Positions 44,907 to 54,919 are shown, counted from the first letter of the stretch. The stretch: DNA of 64,000 nt from Nostoc sp. UHCC 0926 (GCF_028623165.1 NZ_CP117768.1:3534001-3598000); one strand, 5' to 3'. The notes: a model not told the origin generated them from the letters alone. Program-made: numbers and translations.

Positions 44907-47900
44907 ATGTCACTGAATTTTCAACGAACACGTGATTTACTCTCTAATTTCCAATTTAGTGATTTGTTTATAGAGGAATTAGGTTGGTCTCAACCTACAA
45001 GACAAAAACCTGTAACCCTAGAGATTGAGAACAAGACATATCAATACCAGAGGATTGCTGAACTTTCAGGTGTTGCAATCTTTGAAATCACCGCAGCAGA
45101 TGGGAAAATACCAGACACTAAGGTTCGAGGTGCTATTCACAAAGAAATTACTAAACTAATAGCTGAAAATCTCCTAATTTTTATTACCCAAGAACGCACA
45201 CGTAGTCTTTGGTATTGGGTTAAACGAGAAGGAAGTAAAAGCTACGTCCGTGACCATTTATATGTGAAAGGTCAACCAGGAGACTTATTTTTAAGCAAGC
45301 TTGGTTCTTTAGTTATTGATATTACTGAATTAGAACATGGGGAACCGACTGTTGTCGAAATTGCCTATAAGCTACAACACGGTTTTGATGTTGAGCCAGT
45401 AACGAAGAAGTTTTATAAGGAATTTCAAGAGCAACACCAGAAGTTTTTGCTGTTTGTGAAAGGAATTGATAATGAGATAGATAGACGTTGGTATACATCG
45501 GTAATTCTCAATCGCCTGATGTTTGTTTATTTTCTCCAGCGTAAGGGTTTTATTGATAACAAAGATTTAAACTATCTGCAAAATAAGCTTGAACAAAGCC
45601 AGCAAAAAGGTGAAAATTATTTTTATGCTGAATTTCTCAAAGCTTTGTTTTTTGAAAGCTTTGCTAAACCTGAGATTGAACGCGATTTATCTGTACAAGA
45701 ATTGGTAGGAAAAGTTAAATACCTTAATGGTGGTTTATTTCTCAAGCATCATATTGAAGAGAAATATCAGATTTCTATAGTTGATGAGGCGTTTGAGCAA
45801 GTTTTAGATTTATTTGGGCGTTATTCTTGGAATCTGGATGATACGCCGGAAGGGAAAGATGATGAAATTAACCCCGATGTGTTGGGTTATATTTTTGAGA
45901 AATATATTAATCAAAAGGCTTTTGGCGCGTATTATACTAGACCGCAGATTACAGAATATCTTTGTGACAGAACAATCCACAAGTTAATTGTAGACCGCGT
46001 AAATGATGCGCTATCTAATAAGTATAAGCCATTTGAAGATATCAATGAACTTCTCATCAAACTAGATACAAACGTTTGTCGTTCACTAATGGAAGATATT
46101 CTTCCTAATTTATCAATCCTTGACCCAGCTTGTGGTTCGGGTGCTTTTCTCGTTGCAGCGATGAAGACGTTAATTTTTATATATGCTGCTGTTATTGGGA
46201 CAATTGAATTACAAGGAGATCAAAAATTAAAGGACTGGTTAAAAACTGAAAAAACTGAGCATCTTTCCATAGAATATTTTATCAGGAAGCGCATTATTAG
46301 AGATAACCTCTATGGTATAGATATTATGGAGGAAGCAACGGAAATTGCTAAACTGCGTCTTTTCTTAGCGTTGGTTTCTTCTGCTAAGAATGTTGATGAA
46401 TTGGAACCGTTGCCTAATATTGACTTTAATATTATGGCGGGGAATTCGTTGATTGGACTGATTAAGGTAGATGACACCGCTTTTGATACAGTAGGAAATA
46501 CTAAACAAGGTAATCTATTACAGCGTCTCACAGCAGATAATTACAAGGCTATTTTAGAAGAAAAGAATAAATCTATTGAACTTTACAAAAAACACGCTTT
46601 TATTCCTGGCGATGAAAAACTTCCTGGTGGAGAACTGGGAACGCATCAAGATGCAAGGTTATTGAACTTACGTAAATCTATTGACAACCTTAATAAAGAA
46701 TCACAAAAAAAGTTAAATCTTTTATTATTGGATGAGTTTAGTCAAAAGCTGGGTATTAAATATGAGGAAGTTCAGTTAACTGGAAAATCACAGAAGCGTG
46801 TTTTGAAGATTGAGGATATTGCAGCCTTGAAGCCGTTTCACTGGGGTTATCATTTTGACAAGGTTTTAGAACGCGGCGGGTTTGATGCAATTATCACTAA
46901 TCCACCTTGGGAGATATTTAAGCCACAGGCTAAAGAGTTCTTTGCACAGCATAATGAACTAGTGACGAAGAACAAGATGGATATTAAGGATTTTGAGAAA
47001 GAGCAGAATAAACTATTACAAAATCGAATAATTGCAAGTACTTGGTTAGAATATCAAAGTCAATATCCTTATGTCAGTGCTTATTATCGTTCATCTGAAC
47101 AGTATAAAAATCAGATTTCTATTGTGAATGGTAAAAAAGCAGGTACGGATATTAATCTCTATAAGCTGTTTACAGAACAGTGTTTTAATCTTTTGCGTTC
47201 AGGCGGTGAGTGTGGAATTGTAATTCCTAGTGGTATCTACACCGACTTGGGGACTAAGCAATTGCGGGAGATGTTGTTTAGTAAAACTAAAGTTACTGGA
47301 CTTTTCTGCTTTGAGAACCGCAAAACTATTTTTGAAGAAGTTGATAGCCGTTTTAAGTTTGTTGTCCTAACTTTTGCAAAAGGTAGTACAACAACAGAAT
47401 TTCCATCTGCGTTTATGCGTCATGATGTGCAAGAACTTCAAATGTTTCCTAGTGATGATAGCTTGCAGATTAATATTGATATGGTTCGTAAACTCTCACC
47501 TGGTTCGCTATCTGTAATGGAGTTTAAGAATGAGGTAGATATCCGTATTTCTGAAAAAATGCTTCACTTCCCCTTACTGGGTGAAAAAATTGATGGTAAG
47601 TGGAACTTTGTACTTACTCGTGAATTTGATAGAGGTAATGATAATAACCTTTTCCAACTACAAAAAACAGGAGAAACATTACCACTTTTTGTAGGAAAAA
47701 TGTTTCATCAGTTTAATCTTACAGAAGAACCATCACCATACTGGATTAAAGAGTCAATTGGTAGAGCAATATTACTTAGTAATAAAAAAGATAATAATCA
47801 AATTCTTGACTATCAGCGTTATCGTTGGGTACATCGTCGTATTGCACGTAACACAGATTCAAGAACTCTAATTACTACAATTGCTCCCTGTAAAGTGTTT

Positions 47901-48395
47901 TGTGATAATAATAGTACAACTATAGATTTAAATAAATCTGGAATTTCTAATATTGAAATGATTTTTCTTTGTGCAGTCTGTAATGCATTTATATTAGATT
48001 GGCTTTTACGTCAAAAAGTAACTACCACTCTCAATATGTTCTACATTTACCAACTGCCTATCCCACGTTTAACAAAAAACGATCGCTACTTCAACGATAT
48101 TGTACAACGCGCTGCCAAACTCATCTGCACCACACCAGAGTTTGACGAACTCGCACGAGAAGTCGGTCTAGTTTCCCATCAACAAGGCGTTACCGACGAA
48201 ACAGAACGCGCTAAACTCCGCGCAGAACTCGATGGAATGGTAGCACACCTTTACGGCTTAACCGAAGATGAATTTAGTTACATCCTCACTACATTTCCGA
48301 TTGTTAATGCAACCGTTAAAGAAGCAGCATTGTCAGCTTACCGTATCTTTGCCCCAATGTTTGCAGACTCAGAAATAGCAGCATTAATTCATTAA
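44907..48395 (+). CDS. Eco57I-class N6-adenine DNA methylase (candidate restriction system)
   Basis: This 1162-aa protein has a long N-terminal domain (about 1-335), a GAYYTRPQITEYLC motif (about 341), methylase motif I LDPACGSGAFLVAAMKTL (about 404-421), motif IV NPPWEIF (about 665), and a C-terminal region (about 780-1162) that ends like a type IIG/ISP target-recognition domain, with FYIYQLPIPRL. The order fits Eco57I/PglX-like enzymes that methylate adenine for host protection. The N-terminal domain has no PD-(D/E)XK motif that I can see, so cutting may rely on the PLD-helicase. The leader has a hairpin. Codon use looks like that of neighbouring genes. Confidence 0.88.
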   Translation: MSLNFQRTRDLLSNFQFSDLFIEELGWSQPTRQKPVTLEIENKTYQYQRIAELSGVAIFEITAADGKIPDTKVRGAIHKEITKLIAENLLIFITQERTRSLWYWVKREGSKSYVRDHLYVKGQPGDLFLSKLGSLVIDITELEHGEPTVVEIAYKLQHGFDVEPVTKKFYKEFQEQHQKFLLFVKGIDNEIDRRWYTSVILNRLMFVYFLQRKGFIDNKDLNYLQNKLEQSQQKGENYFYAEFLKALFFESFAKPEIERDLSVQELVGKVKYLNGGLFLKHHIEEKYQISIVDEAFEQVLDLFGRYSWNLDDTPEGKDDEINPDVLGYIFEKYINQKAFGAYYTRPQITEYLCDRTIHKLIVDRVNDALSNKYKPFEDINELLIKLDTNVCRSLMEDILPNLSILDPACGSGAFLVAAMKTLIFIYAAVIGTIELQGDQKLKDWLKTEKTEHLSIEYFIRKRIIRDNLYGIDIMEEATEIAKLRLFLALVSSAKNVDELEPLPNIDFNIMAGNSLIGLIKVDDTAFDTVGNTKQGNLLQRLTADNYKAILEEKNKSIELYKKHAFIPGDEKLPGGELGTHQDARLLNLRKSIDNLNKESQKKLNLLLLDEFSQKLGIKYEEVQLTGKSQKRVLKIEDIAALKPFHWGYHFDKVLERGGFDAIITNPPWEIFKPQAKEFFAQHNELVTKNKMDIKDFEKEQNKLLQNRIIASTWLEYQSQYPYVSAYYRSSEQYKNQISIVNGKKAGTDINLYKLFTEQCFNLLRSGGECGIVIPSGIYTDLGTKQLREMLFSKTKVTGLFCFENRKTIFEEVDSRFKFVVLTFAKGSTTTEFPSAFMRHDVQELQMFPSDDSLQINIDMVRKLSPGSLSVMEFKNEVDIRISEKMLHFPLLGEKIDGKWNFVLTREFDRGNDNNLFQLQKTGETLPLFVGKMFHQFNLTEEPSPYWIKESIGRAILLSNKKDNNQILDYQRYRWVHRRIARNTDSRTLITTIAPCKVFCDNNSTTIDLNKSGISNIEMIFLCAVCNAFILDWLLRQKVTTTLNMFYIYQLPIPRLTKNDRYFNDIVQRAAKLICTTPEFDELAREVGLVSHQQGVTDETERAKLRAELDGMVAHLYGLTEDEFSYILTTFPIVNATVKEAALSAYRIFAPMFADSEIAALIH

Positions 48396-48827
48396 GGTTA
48401 AACAATTTTGGATTTTGGTTAGTTGAGTTCAATACAGACCTAACCCCCAACCCTTGTAGCGTTGGGGAGTAAAGCCTCAAAGCCTCTCTCCGTAAAAGCA
48501 GAGAGATCACAGTGTATTGAATACAAACGAGCGTAGGCGTAGCCCGTCGTAGACATCGCTATATTTATTGCCTCAAGCTATAAACAAACTGAATATACAT
48601 ATTATTTGTAAATTTTCAAAATTCTTAAGTTTAAATTTATAATTTTTAATTTTCTCTGGTGCAGATGAAAAATTATAATTTCTTAATAATTTATTTTAAA
48701 TTCACCGAACAGGTTGACTAGCATTAACTTCCGTTAAACTTGAATTGCGGGTATAAATACAAGAATGTATTTCAATAACGTCTAATCAATTACTATATAA
48801 ATCCGGCAGTATTTACTTAGTCGTAAT
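48396..48827. other. Spacer after the methylase gene
   Basis: A dispersed repeat with hairpin CCTCTCTCCGTAAAAGCAGAGAG lies at about 48440-48512, related to the in-frame repeat of the helicase gene. The remaining 48550-48827 is AT-rich and probably contains the promoter of the GAF gene. No coding frame is seen. Confidence 0.55.
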
Positions 48828-49373
48828 TTGAGAACCGTGCAAATTCATCCTCACTCAGAATTTAACCATAGCCGCGATCGCCCTGAACAGGGTTTGCAAA
48901 AATTACTCGATCGCCTTGTTAAAACAATGCAGCGCAATGAGTTAGTCCGGCAAACAACAAATCAACTCAGAGAATCGCTTCAAGTTGATCGGGTGGTGTT
49001 GTATTATTTTTACGGGCAGTGGCAAGGGCAGGTGACTTTTGAATCTTTGAGTTCTAAAGAATTGTCAATACTTGGTTCCACTGGCCCAGATGATTGTTTT
49101 AACAACGAGTATGCTGCTTTATACTTAGCAGGACGGGTAAAGGCGATCGCTGATATTGAATTAGAGCCAATCCAACCTTGTCACCGTGATTTTCTCCGTA
49201 ATATGCAGGTTTGCGCCAACCTGGTTGTACCAATTTTGATACCTAGAGGATTATGGGGATTGCTAGTAGCACATCACTGCCAAGGCCCTCATTATTGGTC
49301 GCCATCAGATATAGAAATGATGCAAATAGGGGCACAAACTTTAGCAACAGATCGTAATATTCTGGAGAGTTAA
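48828..49373 (+). CDS. Stand-alone cyanobacteriochrome-type GAF protein
   Basis: This 181-aa protein is a single GAF domain without a kinase or output domain. It contains DDCF (a DXCF motif) and PCH (the chromophore-binding Cys-His) separated by 28 residues Cys-to-Cys, the spacing known from DXCF-type cyanobacteriochromes. Flanking sequence also fits: RVKAIADIELEPIQPCHRDF, LVVPILIPRGLWGLLVAHHC. It should covalently bind a bilin (phycocyanobilin or phycoviolobilin) and sense light. The start is uncertain: TTG 48828 or GTG 48837. It may act on a partner protein or be a receptor with an unknown output. Confidence 0.8.
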   Translation: MRTVQIHPHSEFNHSRDRPEQGLQKLLDRLVKTMQRNELVRQTTNQLRESLQVDRVVLYYFYGQWQGQVTFESLSSKELSILGSTGPDDCFNNEYAALYLAGRVKAIADIELEPIQPCHRDFLRNMQVCANLVVPILIPRGLWGLLVAHHCQGPHYWSPSDIEMMQIGAQTLATDRNILES

Positions 49374-49455
49374 GTAACTGTGTATTCAAATCGCCTACAG
49401 TTAAGTAGTAGAGATACTCGCCAGCACTGATTTTTCTAGATAAGGAGAAAAAACT

Positions 49456-49845
49456 GTGAAATTTGGTTACACGGTCATCTGGGTAGATGATGTAGTTAAG
49501 ACGGTTGAGTTTTACGAAAAAGCTTTTGGTTTAGTTCGTCGCACTCTCGTGGAAAAGGGGCAATCTATCTGGGCCGAAATCGAAACCGGAAACACCACAC
49601 TAGCTTTCTCCTCTAGTAGCGAAGCACAGAAGTTATTTCCTGGTGGCTTCCATCCCAACGACGCCACACAACCACCGACATTAATCCAGATATCATTTAT
49701 CACTCCTGATGTTGGCAGCGCTTACATGAGAGCGATCGGCGCAGGTGCAAAAACACTAGATGCCCCGAAAACGCAGCCTGGGGGACAAACTATTGCTCGT
49801 GTCCGCGATCCTAATGGCGTGCTGGTGTCGTTGGTGAGTGTCTAG
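49456..49845 (+). CDS. VOC family (glyoxalase-fold) protein
   Basis: This 129-aa protein starts at GTG 49456, preceded by AAGGAG eight bases upstream. It has two beta-alpha-beta-beta-beta modules of the vicinal oxygen chelate fold: VIWVDDVVKTVEFYEKAFGL, IWAEIETG and QISFITPDVGSAYMRAIGAG, with a C-terminal RVRDPNGVLVSLV. Possible metal ligands are Glu in AEIETG and a C-terminal Glu/Asp. Typical functions are glyoxalase, dioxygenase or fosfomycin resistance; this one is undetermined. It is monocistronic. Confidence 0.85.
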   Translation: MKFGYTVIWVDDVVKTVEFYEKAFGLVRRTLVEKGQSIWAEIETGNTTLAFSSSSEAQKLFPGGFHPNDATQPPTLIQISFITPDVGSAYMRAIGAGAKTLDAPKTQPGGQTIARVRDPNGVLVSLVSV

Positions 49846-50346
49846 GTAGCAAATTGCCTTTTAGCAGATGTCTTGAGCAAGATGACTGCTTTTAGATTTG
49901 GCTTATATTGGGCATAGGAAAACAGCACTGCCTAGATATTAAAATGCTACTTATTCCTACTGATATAAAAGTAAAGTTCTACATTAAAAAATCGCTGAAT
50001 ACACAAGTGAGAGCCTATTGCTGGCAATTAATAATCGCCATATTGGTGAACTTAATTATTATAATTAAAATTATTTTTATTTAATTTTGCGTGTCACAGG
50101 ATTGGGGCAGACATACAAAACTCTTGCTGGATCTTATGCCTTACTACCATTTGTGACCATATATATAATAATATGTGTAATTATTTACACAATGCAATTT
50201 TTCCAACCATGAAATATGGGGAGAATTGCTGCATAAATTCTTTACCTACGTCCGATAAGTTAATACAGGTTCCCATCAGGGATACCTGATTTCATCTTTC
50301 CATTCTGGAATAGCCAATAGGCTTTACCATCAACAGGACTTTCATC
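49846..50346. other. Spacer upstream of the DyP peroxidase gene
   Basis: AT-rich, with no supported frame. A short inverted repeat (AGGTTCCCATCAGGGATACCT) at 50268-50289 lies about 55 bp upstream of the peroxidase start and could be a control site, but no family can be named. Confidence 0.4.
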
Positions 50347-52086
50347 ATGACACAACAAATAATTCGTGAAGCACCTGCTCCTGAACCGTTAGAAGGTCAA
50401 CAGACAAACGAATTCTTCTACGTCCCTGCGCCTAATGAGCCTATTCTCAATGTCAACAACATTCAAGGCAACATTCTAGGTGGGTTCAATAAAGACTACC
50501 AGGCCCTCTTGTTCCTTGAAATTGAAAATCCAAATGCTTTCAAGCAGTGGCTTGAGTTACAGATCGACTTCATTGCCACTGCCTCAGAAGTGATTGCCTT
50601 CAACCGCCTATTCAAGTCCAGCAGAAAACGACGAGGCCGCGAAGGCACTGCTAAGGCAACCTGGGTCAATATAGCTTTCTCCTTTGAGGGGCTGAAGAAA
50701 CTAACCAATGATGCTGACGCTTTTATGGATACATCCTTTAAAGCTGGGTTAGCAGCAAAGGCTCCTGAACTCAACGATCCGGTGGACGAGAATGGCAAGC
50801 CTATTGCCTGGGTTGTGGGTGGGCCAGATAATGGCAAAACTGATGTGATTTTCATCATTGCCAGCGACGAACGCGCAGACTTGCTGGAAGAAGTTTCGCG
50901 GATTTTAGAAAGCGTTGTGGCATTTACAGACGGGAAAGGCAACGCAAAAAGCAGCGGAGCCAGAATTACCTACTTTGAAGAGGGAGCCAACTTACCCCCA
51001 CCGTTATCTGGACATGAGCATTTCGGCAACCTAGATGGAATATCACAACCTGGCATTCGTGGCAGGGTTTCTAATAATCCTAAAGACCTTCTCACCCCCA
51101 GGCAGAACTCAGAGAACCCAAACCAGGGCAAACCGGGACAGGATCTTCTATGGCCAGGAGAGTTCGTTTTTGGCTATGAGGGTCAGGACAATGATGCTAA
51201 AACGTTGGAACATAGCAAAGGTCAGGTTGTGTCGGCAGGACTCCACTGGGCAAATGATGGCTCTTACCTGGTATTCCGCCGATTGCGTCAAGATGTGTAT
51301 AAGTTCCACAAGTTTTTAAACGATACTGCTGCTGATTTAGACACCGACCCTCGAAAGGTGAGCGCAAAGCTGATTGGTCGCTGGCCTAGTGGCGCTCCCA
51401 CTGTCCGCACACCCGAAGCAGATGCCCCAAGTTTAGGTGATGATGACGATGCCAATAATGATTTTGAATTCAACGGTGATGATCCACCAGAAAATCATTT
51501 CTTCAAAAACGATGTAGTTCCACCTTCTGACGATGCAACGGGTCTGCGCTGCCCGTTTATTGCCCATACCCGCAAGACTTATCCACGCAACGATAAAACA
51601 CCAGGAGGTGGAGGGCCTGGGCCAGAAGAGATTGACCGCAGTGAAGTGACCACTCAAACACACCGCTTACTCCGTCGCGGCATTCCTTATGGCCCGGTGT
51701 CTCCTTCAACGCCGAACAATCCGCTACCAGATGAGTACTTTGTTGATCGTGGTCTGCACTTTTTGGCTTATCAGACCTCAATTGAAGACCAGTTTGAGTT
51801 TGTAACCAAGTTATGGGTTAACAATCCAGACTTCAGTAAAGAGGCTGCTACCGGCCACGAGTCTGAAGGTAAATTAACTCTTGGTCACGATCCAATTATT
51901 GGTCAAAGTGAAAATAACAAACCAAATGGCGATCGCACACGCAAGTTCTTTATCCATCTTGAGGATGACCAGGATAAACCTCAAACTAAGGAGTTGACTG
52001 CACCTGAAGACTGGGTAATTCCTACTGGTGGCGGCTACTTCTTTGCACCGTCGATTTCTGCTTTAAAGGATGTATTGACAAAGTAA
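50347..52086 (+). CDS. DyP-type heme peroxidase
   Basis: This 579-aa dye-decolorising peroxidase oxidises substrates with H2O2. The signature GxxDG appears as FGNLDGISQPG (about residues 226-236; the catalytic distal Asp), and the proximal heme His is in CPFIAHTRKTYPR (about 406). Arg is in RRLRQDVYKF. It has no signal peptide and is longer than bacterial type A/B enzymes, fitting the long class related to Anabaena AnaPX. It may protect against peroxide or oxidise phenolics. It is monocistronic with a long upstream region. Confidence 0.93.
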   Translation: MTQQIIREAPAPEPLEGQQTNEFFYVPAPNEPILNVNNIQGNILGGFNKDYQALLFLEIENPNAFKQWLELQIDFIATASEVIAFNRLFKSSRKRRGREGTAKATWVNIAFSFEGLKKLTNDADAFMDTSFKAGLAAKAPELNDPVDENGKPIAWVVGGPDNGKTDVIFIIASDERADLLEEVSRILESVVAFTDGKGNAKSSGARITYFEEGANLPPPLSGHEHFGNLDGISQPGIRGRVSNNPKDLLTPRQNSENPNQGKPGQDLLWPGEFVFGYEGQDNDAKTLEHSKGQVVSAGLHWANDGSYLVFRRLRQDVYKFHKFLNDTAADLDTDPRKVSAKLIGRWPSGAPTVRTPEADAPSLGDDDDANNDFEFNGDDPPENHFFKNDVVPPSDDATGLRCPFIAHTRKTYPRNDKTPGGGGPGPEEIDRSEVTTQTHRLLRRGIPYGPVSPSTPNNPLPDEYFVDRGLHFLAYQTSIEDQFEFVTKLWVNNPDFSKEAATGHESEGKLTLGHDPIIGQSENNKPNGDRTRKFFIHLEDDQDKPQTKELTAPEDWVIPTGGGYFFAPSISALKDVLTK

Positions 52087-52315
52087 GGATTTGATGTGTG
52101 TAGTAGATATTTAACCATTTTGTGGCGTTGCATTGGTGGGCGATCGCATGGAACTGCAAACTTCCCAAGTTTTGTCTGTCAATAAATGCCAGCGCTTATG
52201 CCACAGTGGTCGATATTATGGGGTTTGTAGACCGTTAGAGAAATGATGAATTATGAATTTTGTTTTGCATCATTCATAATTCATTTATTTTCCGTACTCC
52301 CTAGTATCAAATTTT

Positions 52316-53503
52316 ATGGATTCAAATCCAGCATTGTGTGCAGCGATCGCAAATCACATTACCACCAGTCCCCAGCAACGAATTACTTTTGCAGAATTCA
52401 TGGAGATGGTATTATACCACCCTGAACACGGCTACTATTCCAGTGATGCAGTTAAAATTGGCTTTCAAGGTGGTGATTTTTTCACCTCTGGTAATCTCTG
52501 CACTGACTTTGGTGAGTTACTAGCAGAACAATTTTTCCAGATGTGGGAGATTTTAGGAAAACCTGTACCCTTTTCTCTGGTAGAAATGGGAGCAGGTCAA
52601 GGACTGCTAGCATTGCATATCCTCAAATATCATCAGCTACGCTACCCAGATTTTTTTACTGCACTGGAGTACGTCATTGTTGAAAAGTCCCCAACTTTAA
52701 GACAAGAACAGCAGCAACGCTTGCAAGATTTGCCCGTGCGTTGGTGCAATTTAGAGGATATACCATCTGAGGCGATCACAGGCTGCTTTTTTTCTAACGA
52801 GTTAGTAGATGCGTTCCCCGTGCATCAATTCATCCTAGAAACGGGAGAACTCCGAGAAATTTATGTGACAACAGACAAGAATGAGAAAGAAACCAATGCC
52901 CCATACCCATCATTTGTAGAAGTCACAGGAGAACTTTCAACGCCCCAACTGGCTGAATATTTGGATTTAGTGGAAATCGACTTTACCCAAAGTGCATATC
53001 CAGATGATTACCGCAGTGAAATTAATTTAGCTGCTCTAGACTGGTTGAGTATAGTAGCAGACCGCTTGCAGCGCGGGTATGTGTTAACAATTGATTATGG
53101 CTACCCCGCCAGTCGTTACTATAATCCCAGGCGATCGCAAGGAACGCTACAGTGCTATTACCATCACCGTTTCCATGACAACCCCTATATTAATATTGGG
53201 CGACAAGATATTACTGCCCACGTTGACTTTACGGCTTTGGAACGCTGGGGTGAGAAGTGCAATTTAAAGAATGTTGGTTTTATCCAGCAAGGATTATTTT
53301 TGATGGCGTTGGGGTTAGGCGATCGCATTGCTGCCCTTTCTGATCAACAGCAACCCCTCTCACAGTTACTACAGCGCCGGGACGCACTACACCAACTTAT
53401 AGATCCCACAGGACTAGGCGGCTTTGGAGTCTTAGTTCAGAGCAAAGGTCTAGACAAGACAGAAATTTCTCAACCACTAAAAGGATTGACGCTGCCTGAG
53501 TAA
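52316..53503 (+). CDS. MidA/NDUFAF7-like SAM-dependent methyltransferase
   Basis: This 395-aa protein has the Methyltransf_28 (DUF185) pattern: ISHHITTSP-like start, FAEFMEMVLYHPEHGYYSSD, GDFFTSGNLCTDFGELLAEQ, LVEMGAGQGLLALHIL (SAM-binding glycines), FSNELVDAFPVHQF and TIDYGYPASRYYNPRRSQGT. In mitochondria the homologue NDUFAF7 methylates a complex I subunit, equivalent here to NdhH, whose gene is in this window. That link is inference only. The C-terminus ends with a Gln-rich segment. Confidence 0.9.
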   Translation: MDSNPALCAAIANHITTSPQQRITFAEFMEMVLYHPEHGYYSSDAVKIGFQGGDFFTSGNLCTDFGELLAEQFFQMWEILGKPVPFSLVEMGAGQGLLALHILKYHQLRYPDFFTALEYVIVEKSPTLRQEQQQRLQDLPVRWCNLEDIPSEAITGCFFSNELVDAFPVHQFILETGELREIYVTTDKNEKETNAPYPSFVEVTGELSTPQLAEYLDLVEIDFTQSAYPDDYRSEINLAALDWLSIVADRLQRGYVLTIDYGYPASRYYNPRRSQGTLQCYYHHRFHDNPYINIGRQDITAHVDFTALERWGEKCNLKNVGFIQQGLFLMALGLGDRIAALSDQQQPLSQLLQRRDALHQLIDPTGLGGFGVLVQSKGLDKTEISQPLKGLTLPE

Positions 53504-53613
53504 ACTTAAAGAAAGAAAAGTTAAAACTCTATTTAAGAATGCACTATCAGTCTGATTTAGACTAGCATAACAGTGATTACTGTAAAGTTAAACACACTAC
53601 CAAAGTAATAATT

Positions 53614-53709
53614 ATGTCTACTCATGACCTGCTAATGCTAGCAACACTACTTACCCCTGGTATTTTACTTTCAGTGATAGTTATGGTGACTTTTGCCGCT
53701 GGTGGTTGA
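53614..53709 (+). CDS. 31-aa single-span membrane peptide
   Basis: The frame MSTHDLLMLATLLTPGILLS continues to VIVMVTFAAGG and stops at 53709. One predicted membrane helix (about residues 8-27) fills most of it, with a short N-terminal acidic start. The size is that of small thylakoid subunits such as PetL, PsaM, PsbM or NdhP/Q, but the sequence matches none that I can name. The ribosome site is weak. It is missed by ORF cut-offs of 60 codons. Confidence 0.5.
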   Translation: MSTHDLLMLATLLTPGILLSVIVMVTFAAGG

Positions 53710-53866
53710 TTGCCAGAGTTAGGAAATAGAAAGTGGGGAGTAGGGAAACTGGTATTTGGGATTGTATCTTAAGTCTTAAGTAACCACTTCCCAACTAATT
53801 TGAATCAAACAATGCAAACGCGATGTCCACGATGGGCTATGACGCTGTATTAAAGGAACGTGAAAA

Positions 53867-54745
53867 ATGAAGGTGGCATTTCTGGGAACTGGACTGATGG
53901 GACTACCAATGGCTCAAAGGTTATTAGCCGCAGATATACAGCTAGTTGCCTACAATCGCACCCCAGAAAAATTAGCGCCACTACAAGCAGCTGGGGCTGA
54001 AATTGTCACACATCCCCGCCACGCCATTCGTGCTGCTGAGTGTGTAATCCTCATGCTTACTAATGCCCCAGCGATTTATAATGTGTTGCTTTCTGACACT
54101 GCTTGGCAAACTCTGGAAGGGCGCACTATCATCCAAATGGGAACAATTACTCCCACAGAAAGCCAGGAAATTAGAGATGCAGTTGTTGGGGGTGGTGGTG
54201 AATATTTAGAAGCACCCGTATTAGGGAGTATCCCGGAAGCAAAAGCTGGCAAGTTGAGTATTATGGTAGGGGCAGAGGCAGAACAATATCAACGCCATTT
54301 AAAGTTACTCCAAAATTTTGGGACAGAACCTTTACTTATAGGCCCTGTGGGATCTGCGGCGGCGCTCAAATTGGCACTAAATCAACTAATAGCTTCCCTA
54401 ACAACTAGCTTTGCTCTGAGTCTAGCTTTTGTCCAGCGTCAGGGTGTCGATGTGGATGTGTTTATGCAAATATTGCGCGACAGTTCACTCTACGCACCTA
54501 CTTTTGACAAGAAGCTACAACGGATGTTGGATGGCAATTATGCTGATCCGAATTTCCCTACAAAACACTTGCTTAAAGATACAGAATTGTTTATCTCTGA
54601 AGCGAAATGTCAGAGTTTGGATCTCAGCAGTATTAAAGGTGTGCGGCAAATCTTGCAAACAGCCGTGAAAATGTCATTTGCTGATGATGATTACTCATCA
54701 CTATTTTCTGTAATTAAGGAATGGGGAGAAGCGATCGGAGAATAA
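53867..54745 (+). CDS. Beta-hydroxyacid dehydrogenase family oxidoreductase
   Basis: This 292-aa NAD(P)-dependent enzyme has the Rossmann motif VAFLGTGLMGLPMAQRL at the N-terminus, VILMLTNAPAIYNVL, the substrate block EAPVLGSIPEAKAGKLSIMV and the catalytic Lys in SAAALKLALNQL (about 170). It is in the 3-hydroxyisobutyrate/glyoxylate-succinic semialdehyde reductase group. Cyanobacterial members reduce succinic semialdehyde or glyoxylate; the specific substrate is uncertain. An AAGGAAC site precedes ATG. It is monocistronic. Confidence 0.9.
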   Translation: MKVAFLGTGLMGLPMAQRLLAADIQLVAYNRTPEKLAPLQAAGAEIVTHPRHAIRAAECVILMLTNAPAIYNVLLSDTAWQTLEGRTIIQMGTITPTESQEIRDAVVGGGGEYLEAPVLGSIPEAKAGKLSIMVGAEAEQYQRHLKLLQNFGTEPLLIGPVGSAAALKLALNQLIASLTTSFALSLAFVQRQGVDVDVFMQILRDSSLYAPTFDKKLQRMLDGNYADPNFPTKHLLKDTELFISEAKCQSLDLSSIKGVRQILQTAVKMSFADDDYSSLFSVIKEWGEAIGE

Positions 54746-54919
54746 ATTTTTGTAGGGTAGCACAGCTAGCTATGCTACCTTAACCCGTGGTTTATATACT
54801 TGAAAAAGTTGTAATTTGAGACACATTGAGAGAAGTTTCTCCCTACACCCCAGTATCCCTGATATACACTTTGAAAATGCTGAATTAAAAGGTTTTAACT
54901 GAATCGTTAATTAAGGATA

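Noticed and set aside
39939..48395. Complete DISARM or BREX system
   Set aside because: drmA/drmB and BREX brxL, pglZ and brxC genes are absent; only a helicase and a methylase are present.
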